Assembly (NCBI RefSeq): GCF_003611735.1
Contig: NZ_RAWG01000079.1
Location: forward strand, 1-32,661
Origin: Corallococcus sicarius
GTDB taxonomy: Bacteria; Myxococcota; Myxococcia; Myxococcales; Myxococcaceae
Length of the DNA: 32,661 nt
Reading direction: 5' to 3'
In this document: in pieces, positions 22,755-32,500 of the stretch
Position numbering within the stretch: the stretch's first letter is position 1
Layout of the letters: every line of letters starts with the position of its first letter
Translations under genes and position numbers: made by a program
The notes under the pieces: model-generated
What the model was told of the DNA's origin: nothing
The model's database searches: none
The model's input: the letters and a program-made list of their open reading frames with translations, nothing else

Positions 22755-24563
22755 TCAGGCGCTCTTGCGCCGCCGCATCATCGCTTCGTACGAGCGACCC
22801 ACGCTCTGGGAGAGGATGAGCAGCTCACCCACGTCCGGCGGGGTGAGCTGATCCGGCCCGTTGTCCACGTAGAGCAGGTGCACCACCTTGCCGCGCACGA
22901 GCAGCGGCAGGATGACGGCCGTCGTGGGGAAGCCACCGCCCAGCAGCCGGTAGAACATGCCCATGGCCGCGTCCCGCTTCACCGGGCCCACGTAGTGGGA
23001 GCGCGTGTCGCGCACGAGGCGGAAGGTGCTCTGGTCGCGCAGCGGCACGCCCATGCGGCGCACCGCTTCGTCGCGCACGCCCCGCCCCATGCCGTGCCAG
23101 CCCGTAACGAGGCTGCCCTGCACCGACAGCAGCAGGCACCGGCGCCACTTGCCGGAGGCGAAGCGCAGCACCGTGCGGGCCACGTCCTCGCGGTCCGAGC
23201 TGCGCGCCAGCTCCGCCTGGGCCTCCGGGAACGTCAACGGCTTCGGACGCGGTTCGGGCGCGCGGGCTGGAGCCTGGGTGCCTCCGGCCGGCGATGTCGG
23301 CTGCGGGGCCTCGGGTGGCCCCGCCCTGGCGCCCACCGGAGGCGTTGCCGGTGCACCACCGCGCTGTGCCGCCACGTGCGCGGACATTCCAGGCGCAATA
23401 CCGGCCTGCGCCGCCTGCGCTGGCATTCCGGGCGCACCACTGGAGTGAGCCGCTGCTTGCGCGGGCACTCCGGGCGCAACACCCGCTTGAGCCGCCACAT
23501 GCGCGGGCAGTCCTTGTGCAGCACCCGCTTGGCCTGCCACGTGCGCGGGCGGCATTCCTTGCGCAGCACCTGCCTGACCCGCCATGTGCGCGGGCATTCC
23601 TTGCGCAGCACCTGCTTGACCCGCCACCTGCGCGGGCATTCCCGCAGCGCCACCTGCCTGTGGCCGAGGTGCGCCTTGCGCGGGCATCCCCGGGGCGCCA
23701 CCCCACTGACCCGCCCCCTGCGCGGGCACTCCGGGCGCACCACCGGGCTGCACCGCCGGGCTCGCGGCGCGGGCCACCGTGGCTCCATGCGCGGGCAGGC
23801 CTGGGACTGACGGGGCCAGGTGCGCGGGGATGTCCACGCGCGGCTGCACTCCTGGCGACATCGGCCGCTGGGCCGCGGGCGGCGGCTGTGCCGCTACCGC
23901 GGGCCGGGCCGCGGGCGTCTCCACCAGCTCCTCGCCGGTGATGATCTCCCCCTCCAGCACGTCCTCGTCGCCGTCCGCGCCACCGCGCAGCGCCTGCGCG
24001 TAGACGGACTGGAACTCCTCCTCGCTCATCAGGTCCGGAGGCCGCTCCTGCGCCTTCACCAGCTCCGCCGCCGAGCCCTTCGCCGGACGCGGCCGGACCG
24101 CGTTCACGTCGATGGCCCGCAGCTGCCGGAACGCCTTCGCGTGCCGGCGCAGCAACTGGTTCATCCGGAACTCGGGGATGACCACCGGCACCACGCGCTT
24201 GCCCGTCTTGAACGCGATGGCATCCAGCGTCGGGAAGTCGTGCGGGTTCACCACCGCGACGCTCAAGCGCGTCGCGTCGGAGCGCATCGGCAGGTATTCC
24301 TTGTCGTCCGCCTCGTTCAGGTTCACCAGCCCCACGGCCTTCGGGTCGGGCACCATCTCCCCGGACGCGTAGGCGCAGTTGTGGAGCTTGCCCAGCGCCT
24401 TCGCCAGGTCCGGTTCGGACAGCAGCCCCAGCTCGACCAGGTTCGTCCCCAGCCGACCGCCGTGCACGACCTGGGACTCCAGCGCCTCCTCCACCGCCGC
24501 CGCGGACACCAGGCCGTCCTTCACGAGCAGTTCACCCAGGCGCATGGGCTCGCTTGTAGCCAT
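22755..24563 (-). CDS. GspE/MshEN-like N-terminal protein with 14-residue repeats
   Basis: This 602-residue protein has an N-terminal MshEN/GspE-N-like domain (about 8-150): LGELLVKDGLVS, the LGTNLVELGLLSEPDL repeat, and ALGKLHNCAYA. These are the features of type II secretion/type IV pilus ATPase N-termini. No ATPase domain follows. A Pro/Ala/Gly/Gln/Met linker (about 273-405) carries repeats of the type AGQAGAAQGMPAHV. The C-terminal part (about 445-595) is a compact domain of unknown type, possibly GAF-like (LLSVQGSLVTGWHGMGRGV, then AVILPLLVRGKVVHLLYVD). In other proteins the MshEN domain can bind c-di-GMP; here that is inference. The ATG at 24563 has GGAGGG nine bases upstream. It follows the VOC gene by 55 bp. 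Confidence 0.8.
   Translation of the reverse strand: MATSEPMRLGELLVKDGLVSAAAVEEALESQVVHGGRLGTNLVELGLLSEPDLAKALGKLHNCAYASGEMVPDPKAVGLVNLNEADDKEYLPMRSDATRLSVAVVNPHDFPTLDAIAFKTGKRVVPVVIPEFRMNQLLRRHAKAFRQLRAIDVNAVRPRPAKGSAAELVKAQERPPDLMSEEEFQSVYAQALRGGADGDEDVLEGEIITGEELVETPAARPAVAAQPPPAAQRPMSPGVQPRVDIPAHLAPSVPGLPAHGATVARAASPAVQPGGAPGVPAQGAGQWGGAPGMPAQGAPRPQAGGAAGMPAQVAGQAGAAQGMPAHMAGQAGAAQGMPPAHVAGQAGAAQGLPAHVAAQAGVAPGVPAQAAAHSSGAPGMPAQAAQAGIAPGMSAHVAAQRGGAPATPPVGARAGPPEAPQPTSPAGGTQAPARAPEPRPKPLTFPEAQAELARSSDREDVARTVLRFASGKWRRCLLLSVQGSLVTGWHGMGRGVRDEAVRRMGVPLRDQSTFRLVRDTRSHYVGPVKRDAAMGMFYRLLGGGFPTTAVILPLLVRGKVVHLLYVDNGPDQLTPPDVGELLILSQSVGRSYEAMMRRRKSA
23349..23747 (-). repeat. 42-bp degenerate repeats coding for the Ala/Gly/Pro linker
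   Basis: About nine 14-codon units related to AGQAGAAQGMPAHV lie in the middle of the MshEN-like gene. The central units (about 23500-23650) are most alike in DNA, the outer ones are worn. The conserved unit ends with Pro-Ala-His/Gln. Confidence 0.85.
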
Positions 24564-24618
24564 GCCCCATCACCCTCCGCAAGCCTCCGCCCGGGCGCCC
24601 CAGCCCCCCGGGCAGCCC

Positions 24619-25008
24619 CTAGTCCTCCGGGTGATGACTCAGCCCCACCCGGTTGCCCTCCGGGTCCCGGACGTAGAGCGTCCACCGCGTCTCGTGCTCC
24701 AGCGCAACCCCCGCACGGGCAAAGGTCTCCACCACCCCACCCCTCGCCTCGCGAGGGATGCGGAACACCAGCATCAGCAGGCCCGGCGCCGGGTGGCGGA
24801 ACGGCGATGCTTCCGGCGTCCCGTCCACCGCCTCGATGGCCAGGAAGGCGCCCCCGGGGACGCCTACCCAGATGCTCCGCAGGGTGCCGTCCTCGCGCAG
24901 GTGGCGTTTGAGCTCGGGAAAGCCCAGCAGGTCCCGATAGAACGTGGTCACCCGCTCCACGTCCTTCGCTTGAATCGCCACATGGTGGAAGCCCTGAACG
25001 TCCCTCAT
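24619..25008 (-). CDS. VOC-family (glyoxalase-like) protein
   Basis: This 129-residue protein has two beta-alpha-beta-beta-beta units: GFHHVAIQAKDVERVTTFY at the N-terminus with the metal-type His8/His9, FLAIEAV with Glu59, and TLYVRDPEGNRVGL at the C-terminus. The family includes glyoxalase I, ring-cleaving dioxygenases and antibiotic-binding proteins; the substrate is not readable here. The start ATG at 25008 is only 27 bp from the divergent regulator start. The frame continues far upstream, but only as a shadow of the regulator gene. It may be co-transcribed with the MshEN-like gene 55 bp downstream. Confidence 0.88.
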   Translation of the reverse strand: MRDVQGFHHVAIQAKDVERVTTFYRDLLGFPELKRHLREDGTLRSIWVGVPGGAFLAIEAVDGTPEASPFRHPAPGLLMLVFRIPREARGGVVETFARAGVALEHETRWTLYVRDPEGNRVGLSHHPED

Positions 25009-25035
25009 GGGGTTGATGCTAGGGTCTGCCCGCCC

Positions 25036-26421
25036 ATGGCGCGACTGCTCATCGTCGAGGACAACCAGGAACTGGCCTCCCTCATCGCCACGGTGGCGCA
25101 GACCCGGGGTCATGACGCGCTCGCCGTGTTCACGGGCGAGTCCGCGCTGGAGTCCCTGGGGCCCACCTCCCACTTCGACGCCGCCCTCGTGGACCTGCTG
25201 CTGCCGGACATCCGGGGCAGCGAGGTGCTGGGCGCGCTCCGGGCCCACGGCATCCCCGCCATCGCCGTCAGCGGCGTCTACAAGGGGGACCGCTTCGCCC
25301 AGGAGGCCATCAAGGTCCACGGCGCGTGCGCCTTCTTCGAGAAGCCCTTCGAACTCGACGCCGTCCTCAACGCGCTGGAAGAAGCCGCGGGCCTTCCGCC
25401 CGTCCCCCAGTCGGACCTGCTCGACGAGGTGGACCTGCTCGTCCTGGAGGAGCTGGTGCAGGAGGAGCCGGCGCCGGAGGCCGCGCCCACGCCCGAAGTG
25501 AGCCCCGACCCGGCCGGGCCGGACCTCCCTGCCCCGGAGCTGGAGGCGGAGGCGGACACGGACTCGGACACGGCCGAGCCCATGTCGGAGGCCCTGCCCC
25601 TGCCCTTCGCCCGGCGCGACGCCGTGTGGGCGGAGCCCGTGGCCGCGCCGGAGCGCCGCCGCCGGGAGCTTCCGGAGTGGTCGCTCGGCGGGGACCTGAA
25701 GCACACCCGCGTGCCGCGCCTGCTCAACGCCTACTACGAGGCGCGCCACCACGGAGAGCTGAAGCTGCGCCAGGGCACGGTGCTCAAGGTCGTCTACTTC
25801 GAGGCGGGCCGCGTCGTGTACGCCGCCTCCAACCTGGCCCCGGAGCGCTTCGGCCGCTTCTGCCTGCGCAAGGGCGCGCTGACGGAGGCGCAGCTCAACG
25901 AGGCCGCCACGTACGCCCGCGAGCACTCGCTGCGCACCGGCGACGCGCTCCTCAAGCGCGGCCTGCTGAGCCCGTCACAGCGGCGCCGGCTGCTGGAGGA
26001 GCAGGTGAAGGAGATCCTCTGGTCCACCTTCGCGTGGGTGGAGGGCGGCTACGGCTTCAGCCCCATGCGGCCGCAGCGCGCGGACCTGGTGCCGCTGTCG
26101 CTCTTCCCCGGTGACCTCATCCTGGAGGGCGTGACGCGCACGGAGACGCTGGTGGCGCTGCGCCAGTCGATGGCGCCCGGGCGCCGGCTGTTCCCGTCCG
26201 CGGCTCCGCCCTACGGCCTGCACGAGCTGAAGCTCACCGGCCCGCAGGCGATGCTGCTGACGTTCGCGGACGGCACGAAGACGGTGGAGGACCTGCTGGC
26301 GCTCACGGACCTGTCCGAGCGCGAGGCCCTGGGCACCCTGCGCGGCCTGGAGCTGTCGGGCGTGCTGGAGGAGCGGCAGGAGACACCCGGCCGCCGCCAG
26401 CGCATCAGCTTCGGGCTCTGA
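25036..26421 (+). CDS. Response regulator with PATAN/DUF4388-like output
   Basis: This 461-residue protein has a receiver domain (1-115) with Glu8/Asp9, the phospho-acceptor Asp53 (LVDLLLPD), Ser79 and Lys103 (EKPF). An acidic Pro/Glu/Asp linker (about 125-200) follows. The output region (about 210-350) has the DUF4388/PATAN pattern: SLGGDLKHTRVPRLL, then GELKLRQG, then KVVYFEAGRVVYAASN, then a helical part with KGALTEAQLN. The last 100 residues form another helical domain of the type often found after DUF4388. No DNA-binding domain is present, so it acts by protein contacts. It starts at the ATG at 25036, and the longer open frame upstream is a shadow. Its last 17 bases overlap the convergent MYXO-CTERM gene. 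Confidence 0.88.
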   Translation: MARLLIVEDNQELASLIATVAQTRGHDALAVFTGESALESLGPTSHFDAALVDLLLPDIRGSEVLGALRAHGIPAIAVSGVYKGDRFAQEAIKVHGACAFFEKPFELDAVLNALEEAAGLPPVPQSDLLDEVDLLVLEELVQEEPAPEAAPTPEVSPDPAGPDLPAPELEAEADTDSDTAEPMSEALPLPFARRDAVWAEPVAAPERRRRELPEWSLGGDLKHTRVPRLLNAYYEARHHGELKLRQGTVLKVVYFEAGRVVYAASNLAPERFGRFCLRKGALTEAQLNEAATYAREHSLRTGDALLKRGLLSPSQRRRLLEEQVKEILWSTFAWVEGGYGFSPMRPQRADLVPLSLFPGDLILEGVTRTETLVALRQSMAPGRRLFPSAAPPYGLHELKLTGPQAMLLTFADGTKTVEDLLALTDLSEREALGTLRGLELSGVLEERQETPGRRQRISFGL

Positions 26422-29400
26422 CGCCGCGCCTGCGCCGCGCAATCCACGCGAGCGCCCCCAGCCCGAAGGCCGTCACCCCCGAGCCTCCGCCGGAGCACCC
26501 GCAACCCGACGTGGAAGGCGGCGGCGCGGGCGCCTGGGACACCACCACGCCCCGCAGCTTCGCGACGCCCGAATACGTGGGCGTGCTCAAGAGCCCCGGA
26601 CGCACCACGTAGGTGAGCGTCACGGTCTCGCCCGCGGCCACCGCCAGCGGCGCCACCGTGAAGCTCCCGTCCTTCACCTCCGTGGGCGTCACCCGCTGGC
26701 CATTCACCTTCACGCTGTCGGGAAGCAGCTCCACCCCGCTGGCGACCTCGTCGTAGCTCAGCGACGCGACACCACACGCGGAGTCGTTGCGCAACGTCAC
26801 GACGACGCCCATCAACCCCGAGTCGGAGCCCGCCTCCAATTCGCTGCGGCGCTCCAGCGTCACGAAGGGCCGGGCGCCAATGCGCACCACGTGCTCGCGC
26901 GTCACCTCGGAGGCCCCCAGCGCGGTCGCCTTCACGCTCAGGGTGAGGGACTCGCCCACCAGCGACTCCAGCTCCGTGTCCTGCGTGGACAGCTCCACCG
27001 AGTCACCGCGGGACTGGAGCGACGCAAGCTCCGGCCCCTGGGAATGGTTCCACGCGAGGTCCACCACCGTGCACGCGCCCTCCGGGAAGGTCTGCCGCAG
27101 CGTGCCCCGGGCGCCCTCGCCGCAGGTGGCGATGACCTCACCGCTCACCCCCCCCAGCACCACGTCGCGCGCGTTGCGCGTGAGCGGCTGGGACAGCTCG
27201 GACTGGACGACCGCGCCGGTGCCCAGCGTCTCGTACACGCGGACGCGCACGGTGTAGCTGGCTTCGCCGCAGGTGGGCGGCAGCGCCAGGTCGAAGCCGT
27301 CCGAGATTCCGGCGAGCGTCTGCGTGGCGAGCACCCGGCCCGGAACGCCGGGCGTGGCGGAGGGCTCCTCCAGCGTCGCCACCAGGGTGAGCTCACGGTC
27401 GCCCGTGCAGTTCAGCACCGGCGTCGTCGTCACGCGGCCGCGCACCTTGCGCTCCTCCGGTGCGTCCAGCACCAGCGCGAGCGACACCGTGTCCAGGGGG
27501 ATGCGGCGCGGCAGCACCGTCAGGTTGACGTCGGACGCCGGGCCCTCCAGGACGCGCCCTTCCACGGTGATGCGGTTGAACGCGCGCAGCTTCAACGCCG
27601 TGGTGACGCAGGACTGCGAGCTGACCAGCACGGAGCTTGCCTCGACCGGCGTCGGGCCCACGACAGCGCCACTGCCGACGACCGTCACCGCCACGTTCGA
27701 GGGGTTGTCCGTCACCGACCACATCGTGGAGACGGGAGGCAGCCCGTCGGTCCCCGCGCACAGGTGCGTCATCAGGGCGCCCAGGGCGGTCCCGGAGTAG
27801 ACCTCGCGCGTGGGGCTGGCGAACGGGGCCTCGGGAGGTCCCCACGGGTAGATCCGCACCGGGACGTTCGTGTGAGGCGACGTCAGCTCGCCGTCGAACG
27901 CGCGCACGTCGTAGGTGAAGGTGTTGATGCCCGGCTTGCAGCGGTCCGCCCTGGAGAGGACCGGGTTGAGCGTGGCCACCATGTCCGTCGTCTCGAGCGT
28001 CGGTGCCGCGCTGGACTGCTTCGCCCAGAGGTACCGGATGGGCTCGCAGCCGGAAGCGCCCCGCCTTGGCGTGAGGGTGCCCCGGGGACCGCCCGCGAAG
28101 AAGACGCCGCCCTCCACCGCCTCGGTGGCGCCCGCGGGCGCGGCGGGAAGCACCGAGTGCTTCACCTGCAGCTCCACCGTCTTCGTCGTGTCATGCCCGG
28201 CGAGGCCGTCCGAGGCCACCACGTCGACGAACGACTTCTGGCTCGCGCAGAACCCCGAGGCCGCGGTCAACGCCAGCGTGAGCCCGTTGCCTCCCGCCGT
28301 GGGCGCAGGCTCCTGGACGGCGGTGAGCAGACCTCCGGGATCGCGCAGCGTGGCCGTCATCCGCACGGTGTCCCCGTCGTTGTCGGCCACGGCGAGGGGC
28401 AGCTTCTTCAGCGTGCCCTCGTCGACGACGAAGGTGCGCGGCAGGCCTTCCAGGTCCGGCTTCGCCTTGTTCTCGTAGATGAGGATGTTCTGCGCGGGAC
28501 GGGGAAAGATGGCGACGCAGTACGACGCTCCCGAGCACGCGACCTGCGCGGCGGGGTCGTTGAGGACCGTCTGGAACTTCGAGTTGTTGCGCCACACGGA
28601 GCCGGGCGGCGCGGACGGAACCACGGGCTCCGCGCTGAGCGCCGACACCTGGCCGTTCGGCCGCTTGACGAACATCAGGCCGAAGCCGACGCCCGCATCG
28701 GAGCCGTTCGCCACGTCGAAGGCGAGCGCATCCACCGACATCGGGCCGCCATCCAACGGCACCGGATCAAACGGCGACGAGGCGCCTCCCAGCGTCCCTC
28801 GGAACAGGCCCGTGTCGTTGCCGAAGTACGCGAGCGGCTTCGCCGGATCCACGCCGGGCAACATCGCCACGGAGCGCGCTGCGTTGGGAGGCGTCACGCC
28901 CTGGGCGGGATAGGCCTGCGCGACCGTCCCCCGGTACCAGACGAAGTTGGCCTTCGTCGGCGACACGGAGAACAGGGCGTGCGCGAAGCCGTCCGCCTGG
29001 GGAGGCAGCACCGCCAGCGGCGCCTGGGCGACGGCGCTCGGCAGCGGCATCGCGAGGGTGCCCCACTCCGCATTGCCCTCCTTCGGGAGGAGCGAGGAGC
29101 GGAACTCCCAGCTCACGGGAGACACCTTGGCGCCGGCGTAGCCCACGCCCGCGTCCGGGCTGAAGCGCACCGTGGTCAGGTCCTCCGGGGTGTCCGGGAA
29201 CAGGGTCCTGCCCTCTTCCGGAGCACACCCACCCACGCTCCGCAGGGTGCCGTCGTCGCGGACGCCCACCACGCAGTTCGTCCCGCGCAGGTAGCTGCCC
29301 GCCATGCCGCCCGACAGGGTGGAGACGCCTCCGTCCTGGAAGATGAACAGCTCCATGTCCGTCGCCACGGCGAAGAAGCCGGGCCGGAAGACGACGACGT

Positions 29401-29497
29401 CCTTCGGGGTGCCGTTCTGGGTCTGCGTGGTGGTCCAGTCCGCACGGGCCCCCGCGGCGACCAACACCAACCCCACGCCCACCATCCAGGCTCGCAC
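26405..29497 (-). CDS. MYXO-CTERM-type surface protein
   Basis: This 1030-residue secreted protein has a signal peptide ending AGARA (residue 19) and a large beta-rich body, including a cadherin/Ig-like stretch around the VVDEGTLKKLPLAVADNDGD segment and further beta-sandwich repeats. It ends with a MYXO-CTERM-like tail: Cys999-Gly-Cys1001, a Gly/Ser run, a short hydrophobic helix and an Arg4 cluster (1021-1024). Such tails direct sorting to the myxobacterial cell surface. The start is GTG at 29497, with AAGGGA nine bases upstream. It follows the beta-barrel gene by 24 bp, so the two are probably one operon. Its 3' end overlaps the convergent regulator gene by 17 bp. Ligand or function is unknown. 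Confidence 0.9.
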   Translation of the reverse strand: MRAWMVGVGLVLVAAGARADWTTTQTQNGTPKDVVVFRPGFFAVATDMELFIFQDGGVSTLSGGMAGSYLRGTNCVVGVRDDGTLRSVGGCAPEEGRTLFPDTPEDLTTVRFSPDAGVGYAGAKVSPVSWEFRSSLLPKEGNAEWGTLAMPLPSAVAQAPLAVLPPQADGFAHALFSVSPTKANFVWYRGTVAQAYPAQGVTPPNAARSVAMLPGVDPAKPLAYFGNDTGLFRGTLGGASSPFDPVPLDGGPMSVDALAFDVANGSDAGVGFGLMFVKRPNGQVSALSAEPVVPSAPPGSVWRNNSKFQTVLNDPAAQVACSGASYCVAIFPRPAQNILIYENKAKPDLEGLPRTFVVDEGTLKKLPLAVADNDGDTVRMTATLRDPGGLLTAVQEPAPTAGGNGLTLALTAASGFCASQKSFVDVVASDGLAGHDTTKTVELQVKHSVLPAAPAGATEAVEGGVFFAGGPRGTLTPRRGASGCEPIRYLWAKQSSAAPTLETTDMVATLNPVLSRADRCKPGINTFTYDVRAFDGELTSPHTNVPVRIYPWGPPEAPFASPTREVYSGTALGALMTHLCAGTDGLPPVSTMWSVTDNPSNVAVTVVGSGAVVGPTPVEASSVLVSSQSCVTTALKLRAFNRITVEGRVLEGPASDVNLTVLPRRIPLDTVSLALVLDAPEERKVRGRVTTTPVLNCTGDRELTLVATLEEPSATPGVPGRVLATQTLAGISDGFDLALPPTCGEASYTVRVRVYETLGTGAVVQSELSQPLTRNARDVVLGGVSGEVIATCGEGARGTLRQTFPEGACTVVDLAWNHSQGPELASLQSRGDSVELSTQDTELESLVGESLTLSVKATALGASEVTREHVVRIGARPFVTLERRSELEAGSDSGLMGVVVTLRNDSACGVASLSYDEVASGVELLPDSVKVNGQRVTPTEVKDGSFTVAPLAVAAGETVTLTYVVRPGLLSTPTYSGVAKLRGVVVSQAPAPPPSTSGCGCSGGGSGVTAFGLGALAWIARRRRGVRARS

Positions 29498-29521
29498 GTT
29501 CGACGTCCCTTCGCTCGGCCT

Positions 29522-32500
29522 CTAGTAGGCCACTTCCGCCCGCAGGTAGAGCCTGTCCGGAGCATCCACCGATTCCGCTCCCAGCCCCAAACCGCTGAAG
29601 CCCAGGACGGTGTACCCCAGGGCCACCCGGAGGCGCTCGTCCAGCCGGTATGCCACCTCCGCCCGGAGGGCCTCCAGCCCCTGCCCCGCCGCCGCGGACG
29701 TGCGCCGGGCGGCCTCCACCCCGACCTCCAGTCCGCCCACCACCCGCACCGAGGGGCGCAGCGTGCCCGTCCACACCCACTGGGAGGAATCCCCCAGGCT
29801 GGTGCGTCCGGCGTGCAGCCCCGCCGCCACGGAGAGTCGGTCTCCCACGCGCACCGCCGGCATCAGCGACAGCGTGTGGAGGCGCCGGTCTCCAAAGGCC
29901 CCGCGGATGCCGGGAGACAGCTCACGCGTGAGGCCGTAGCGGGCCACCACCAGCCACGGGCCCGGCCGCCACGCGAGCGCCGCGAAGCCCTCCGCGAACC
30001 GCGCCTCCAGCCCGCCCAGGCCCGCCGTGTGCGCGAAGTCCAACCGGCCCGACGCCGTCACGTCGCGCACGAGCAGCGCCTCCGCGGCCAGCGCCAGCAC
30101 CACCTGGGTGCGATCCACCGGGACGGCAGGGCCGCGCGCGGGGGTGCCCTCCTCGTGGCGGACCTCGGCGCGCACCTCCGCCCGCACGCGCTCGCGCAGC
30201 CACTGCGCGGAGACGCTGGCCACGTCGCGCGTCAGGTCGCCGTCGAGGTCCAGCGGGTGACGCACGCCGCGCTCATAGCGGGCCCCCACGCCGAAGCCGT
30301 CCAGCAGCACCTGCTGGAAGCCCACCGCGCGCGCGAGGCGCAGGGAGGTGGCGTCGTGCGCGCTCACGTCCTCCACGAACACCGTGGTGCCGTCCCCCAC
30401 CTCCGTGCGCGCGCCCGTCACCGCGCGGCCGGCGCCGTGGTCCGGCCCGTCCACGTCCACGGAGTAGCCGCCGTAGAACACCTCCGGGCCCCGCCGCACC
30501 CGGGCATCCAGCCACGCCTGCGGCCCGAGCTGGGGCCCCCAGCCGCCCTTGACGCCCACGGAGGCATCCGGGCCCAGCGCCACGTCCACGCCCGCGGAGG
30601 TGAAGGTGTCGTCCCACCTGCCGGGCCCTGAGCCGCGCTCGTGGAGTCGCTGCCGGTGGCCGGCGGACACGACCACGCCGGGAGCGACGGTGAGGTGTCC
30701 CGCCACGCCCGCGGAGGTGCGGCCGCCTTCGCGCAAGGGGCCGGTGCCGGGCACGTCGGTGGCGCGCAGCCAGCCGTCACGCAGCTCCACGCGCACGCCC
30801 CACGCGTCCTGCGCATAGCCCGCGGCCACGCCCAGGGTGCGCGCGGCGAAGGGGGCGTCCTCGAAGGGCAGGCGCGGATCCGCGGAGCGGCGCTCGTCGC
30901 CCAGGAGCGTGAAGCGCAGCGGGCCCACTGGCTGGGTGGCGCGCAGGGACAGCTGCCGGAAGCGCGACGCCTCCAGGTGGGCGCCGTCGGAGAAGCCGCG
31001 TGAACGCTCGCGCCACGCGGCGTCCACGGAGCCGCCCTGCCCCAGCGGCCCCGGGCCACTCACGCGCAGGCCCACCGCGCCACCGTGGTCGTCCTGCGGT
31101 CCGACGGGGCGGAGGAAGGACAGGCCGCCGTCGTCCGACACGCCGAAGACCCCGGGCTCCATCGCGAGCCCCCGGCTGGTCGCGGCCTCTGCGAGCAGCG
31201 AGTACGCGCCCACCCGCGTCTGGCCCCGTCCGGACAACAGCTGGAACGGCCTGCCCATGCGGCGCTCGCGCACGGCGGCGAGCCCCACGGACGAGTCACG
31301 CCAGCGCGCCCACGCTTCACCGCCCACGGTGTCGCGCGGATCCCCGGCGCGCAGCACGGCGTAGTCCACGACGAGCACGGGCTCGGGGGCCTGGGTGAGG
31401 GCCTCCGTGCGGAGCAGCGAGGTGCCGGTGAGCATCGACAGGGGCCGCGCGAGCAGGATGCGGCCCGCGAGGTAGTCGATGTCGTAGTCGCGCCCGCGGA
31501 TCAAATGCTGCTCGCCCAGGGGCAGGCCGGTGACGCCGTCGCGCACCTCCACGCGCACCAGCTCCGAGCCCTCCACCACGGTGTTGCCGCCGAGGTAGTA
31601 GAGGCTGCCGCCGGTGGCCCGCAGCTCCTCGTGCGCGGGCATCGTGGCCAGTCCGCGCGTCGGATCCACGAGTCCCCCCGCGAACACGTCCACGCCGACG
31701 CGCAGCTCGCCGACCTGTTTGTGGAGCTCGGCGAAGGGCCCGAAGAGGGGGCGGTGGTAGCGGCCCACCTCGCGGTCCTGTTGGAGCGCGCGGTAGGTGC
31801 CGAAGCCGGCGCGGCCGTACTGCTCGTGCCGGGCCTCCAGGCGCAGGCGGCCCTCGGAGGGATTGGGGGTGAGGGACACCGAGGCATCACCCCACTCCGC
31901 CGGAGACAGGTCGGGATCGCGCCAGCGGTCGAAGCGTTCGGGCACTCGCGGGCGCAGCCCGTCCGCGACGGGGGCGTCCTTGAGCTGGCGCACGTCGGTG
32001 TCGCGCAGGTCCAGCTCACCGACGAGCTGCACCGGTCCCACCTGCGCCTCGCCATGGGCCGCGCCACGGCCCCGGAGTCGGAAGCCGCCGCCCGCGGGCG
32101 CGAGGCTGGCTTCCAGGTCGAGCAGGCCCACGGCGAAGGGCTGGGCACGGGCCTCGATCGACACCGTCACGGTGCTCGCGGGCTGACCCGGGGGTTGAAG
32201 CGAGAGGGGGACGGCGTTGCGTCCCGTCACGAGTCGCACGGGCAGGCCGACGCGACCTTCGGGGCCCACCACGACCTCCCCTTGCGGCGAGCGCACGCGG
32301 GTGCCGGGAGGCGCCTCCACCGACAGGCGCGTCTCCCCGGTGGGCAGCGGCGCGGCGTCGGACGCGAGGCCGTGCAAGGCACCCAGGCGCTTCACCTCGC
32401 GAGGGATGACGAGCCACCCGCTCTTCCCGCGTCGCAGCACGTCGAAGCGCTGGTGGAAGAAGCTCACGGCCCCGCCCGACGCGGTGGTGGTGAGGGGGAC

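Noticed and set aside
24379-25035. Plus-strand open frame upstream of the response regulator
   Set aside because: It lies opposite the VOC and MshEN-like genes. The receiver domain starts right at the ATG at 25036.
26891-30631. Very long open frame on the plus strand (about 1246 codons)
   Set aside because: It is a shadow of the two minus-strand genes caused by high third-position G+C. Its product is an Arg/His/Gln-rich low-complexity string without domains.
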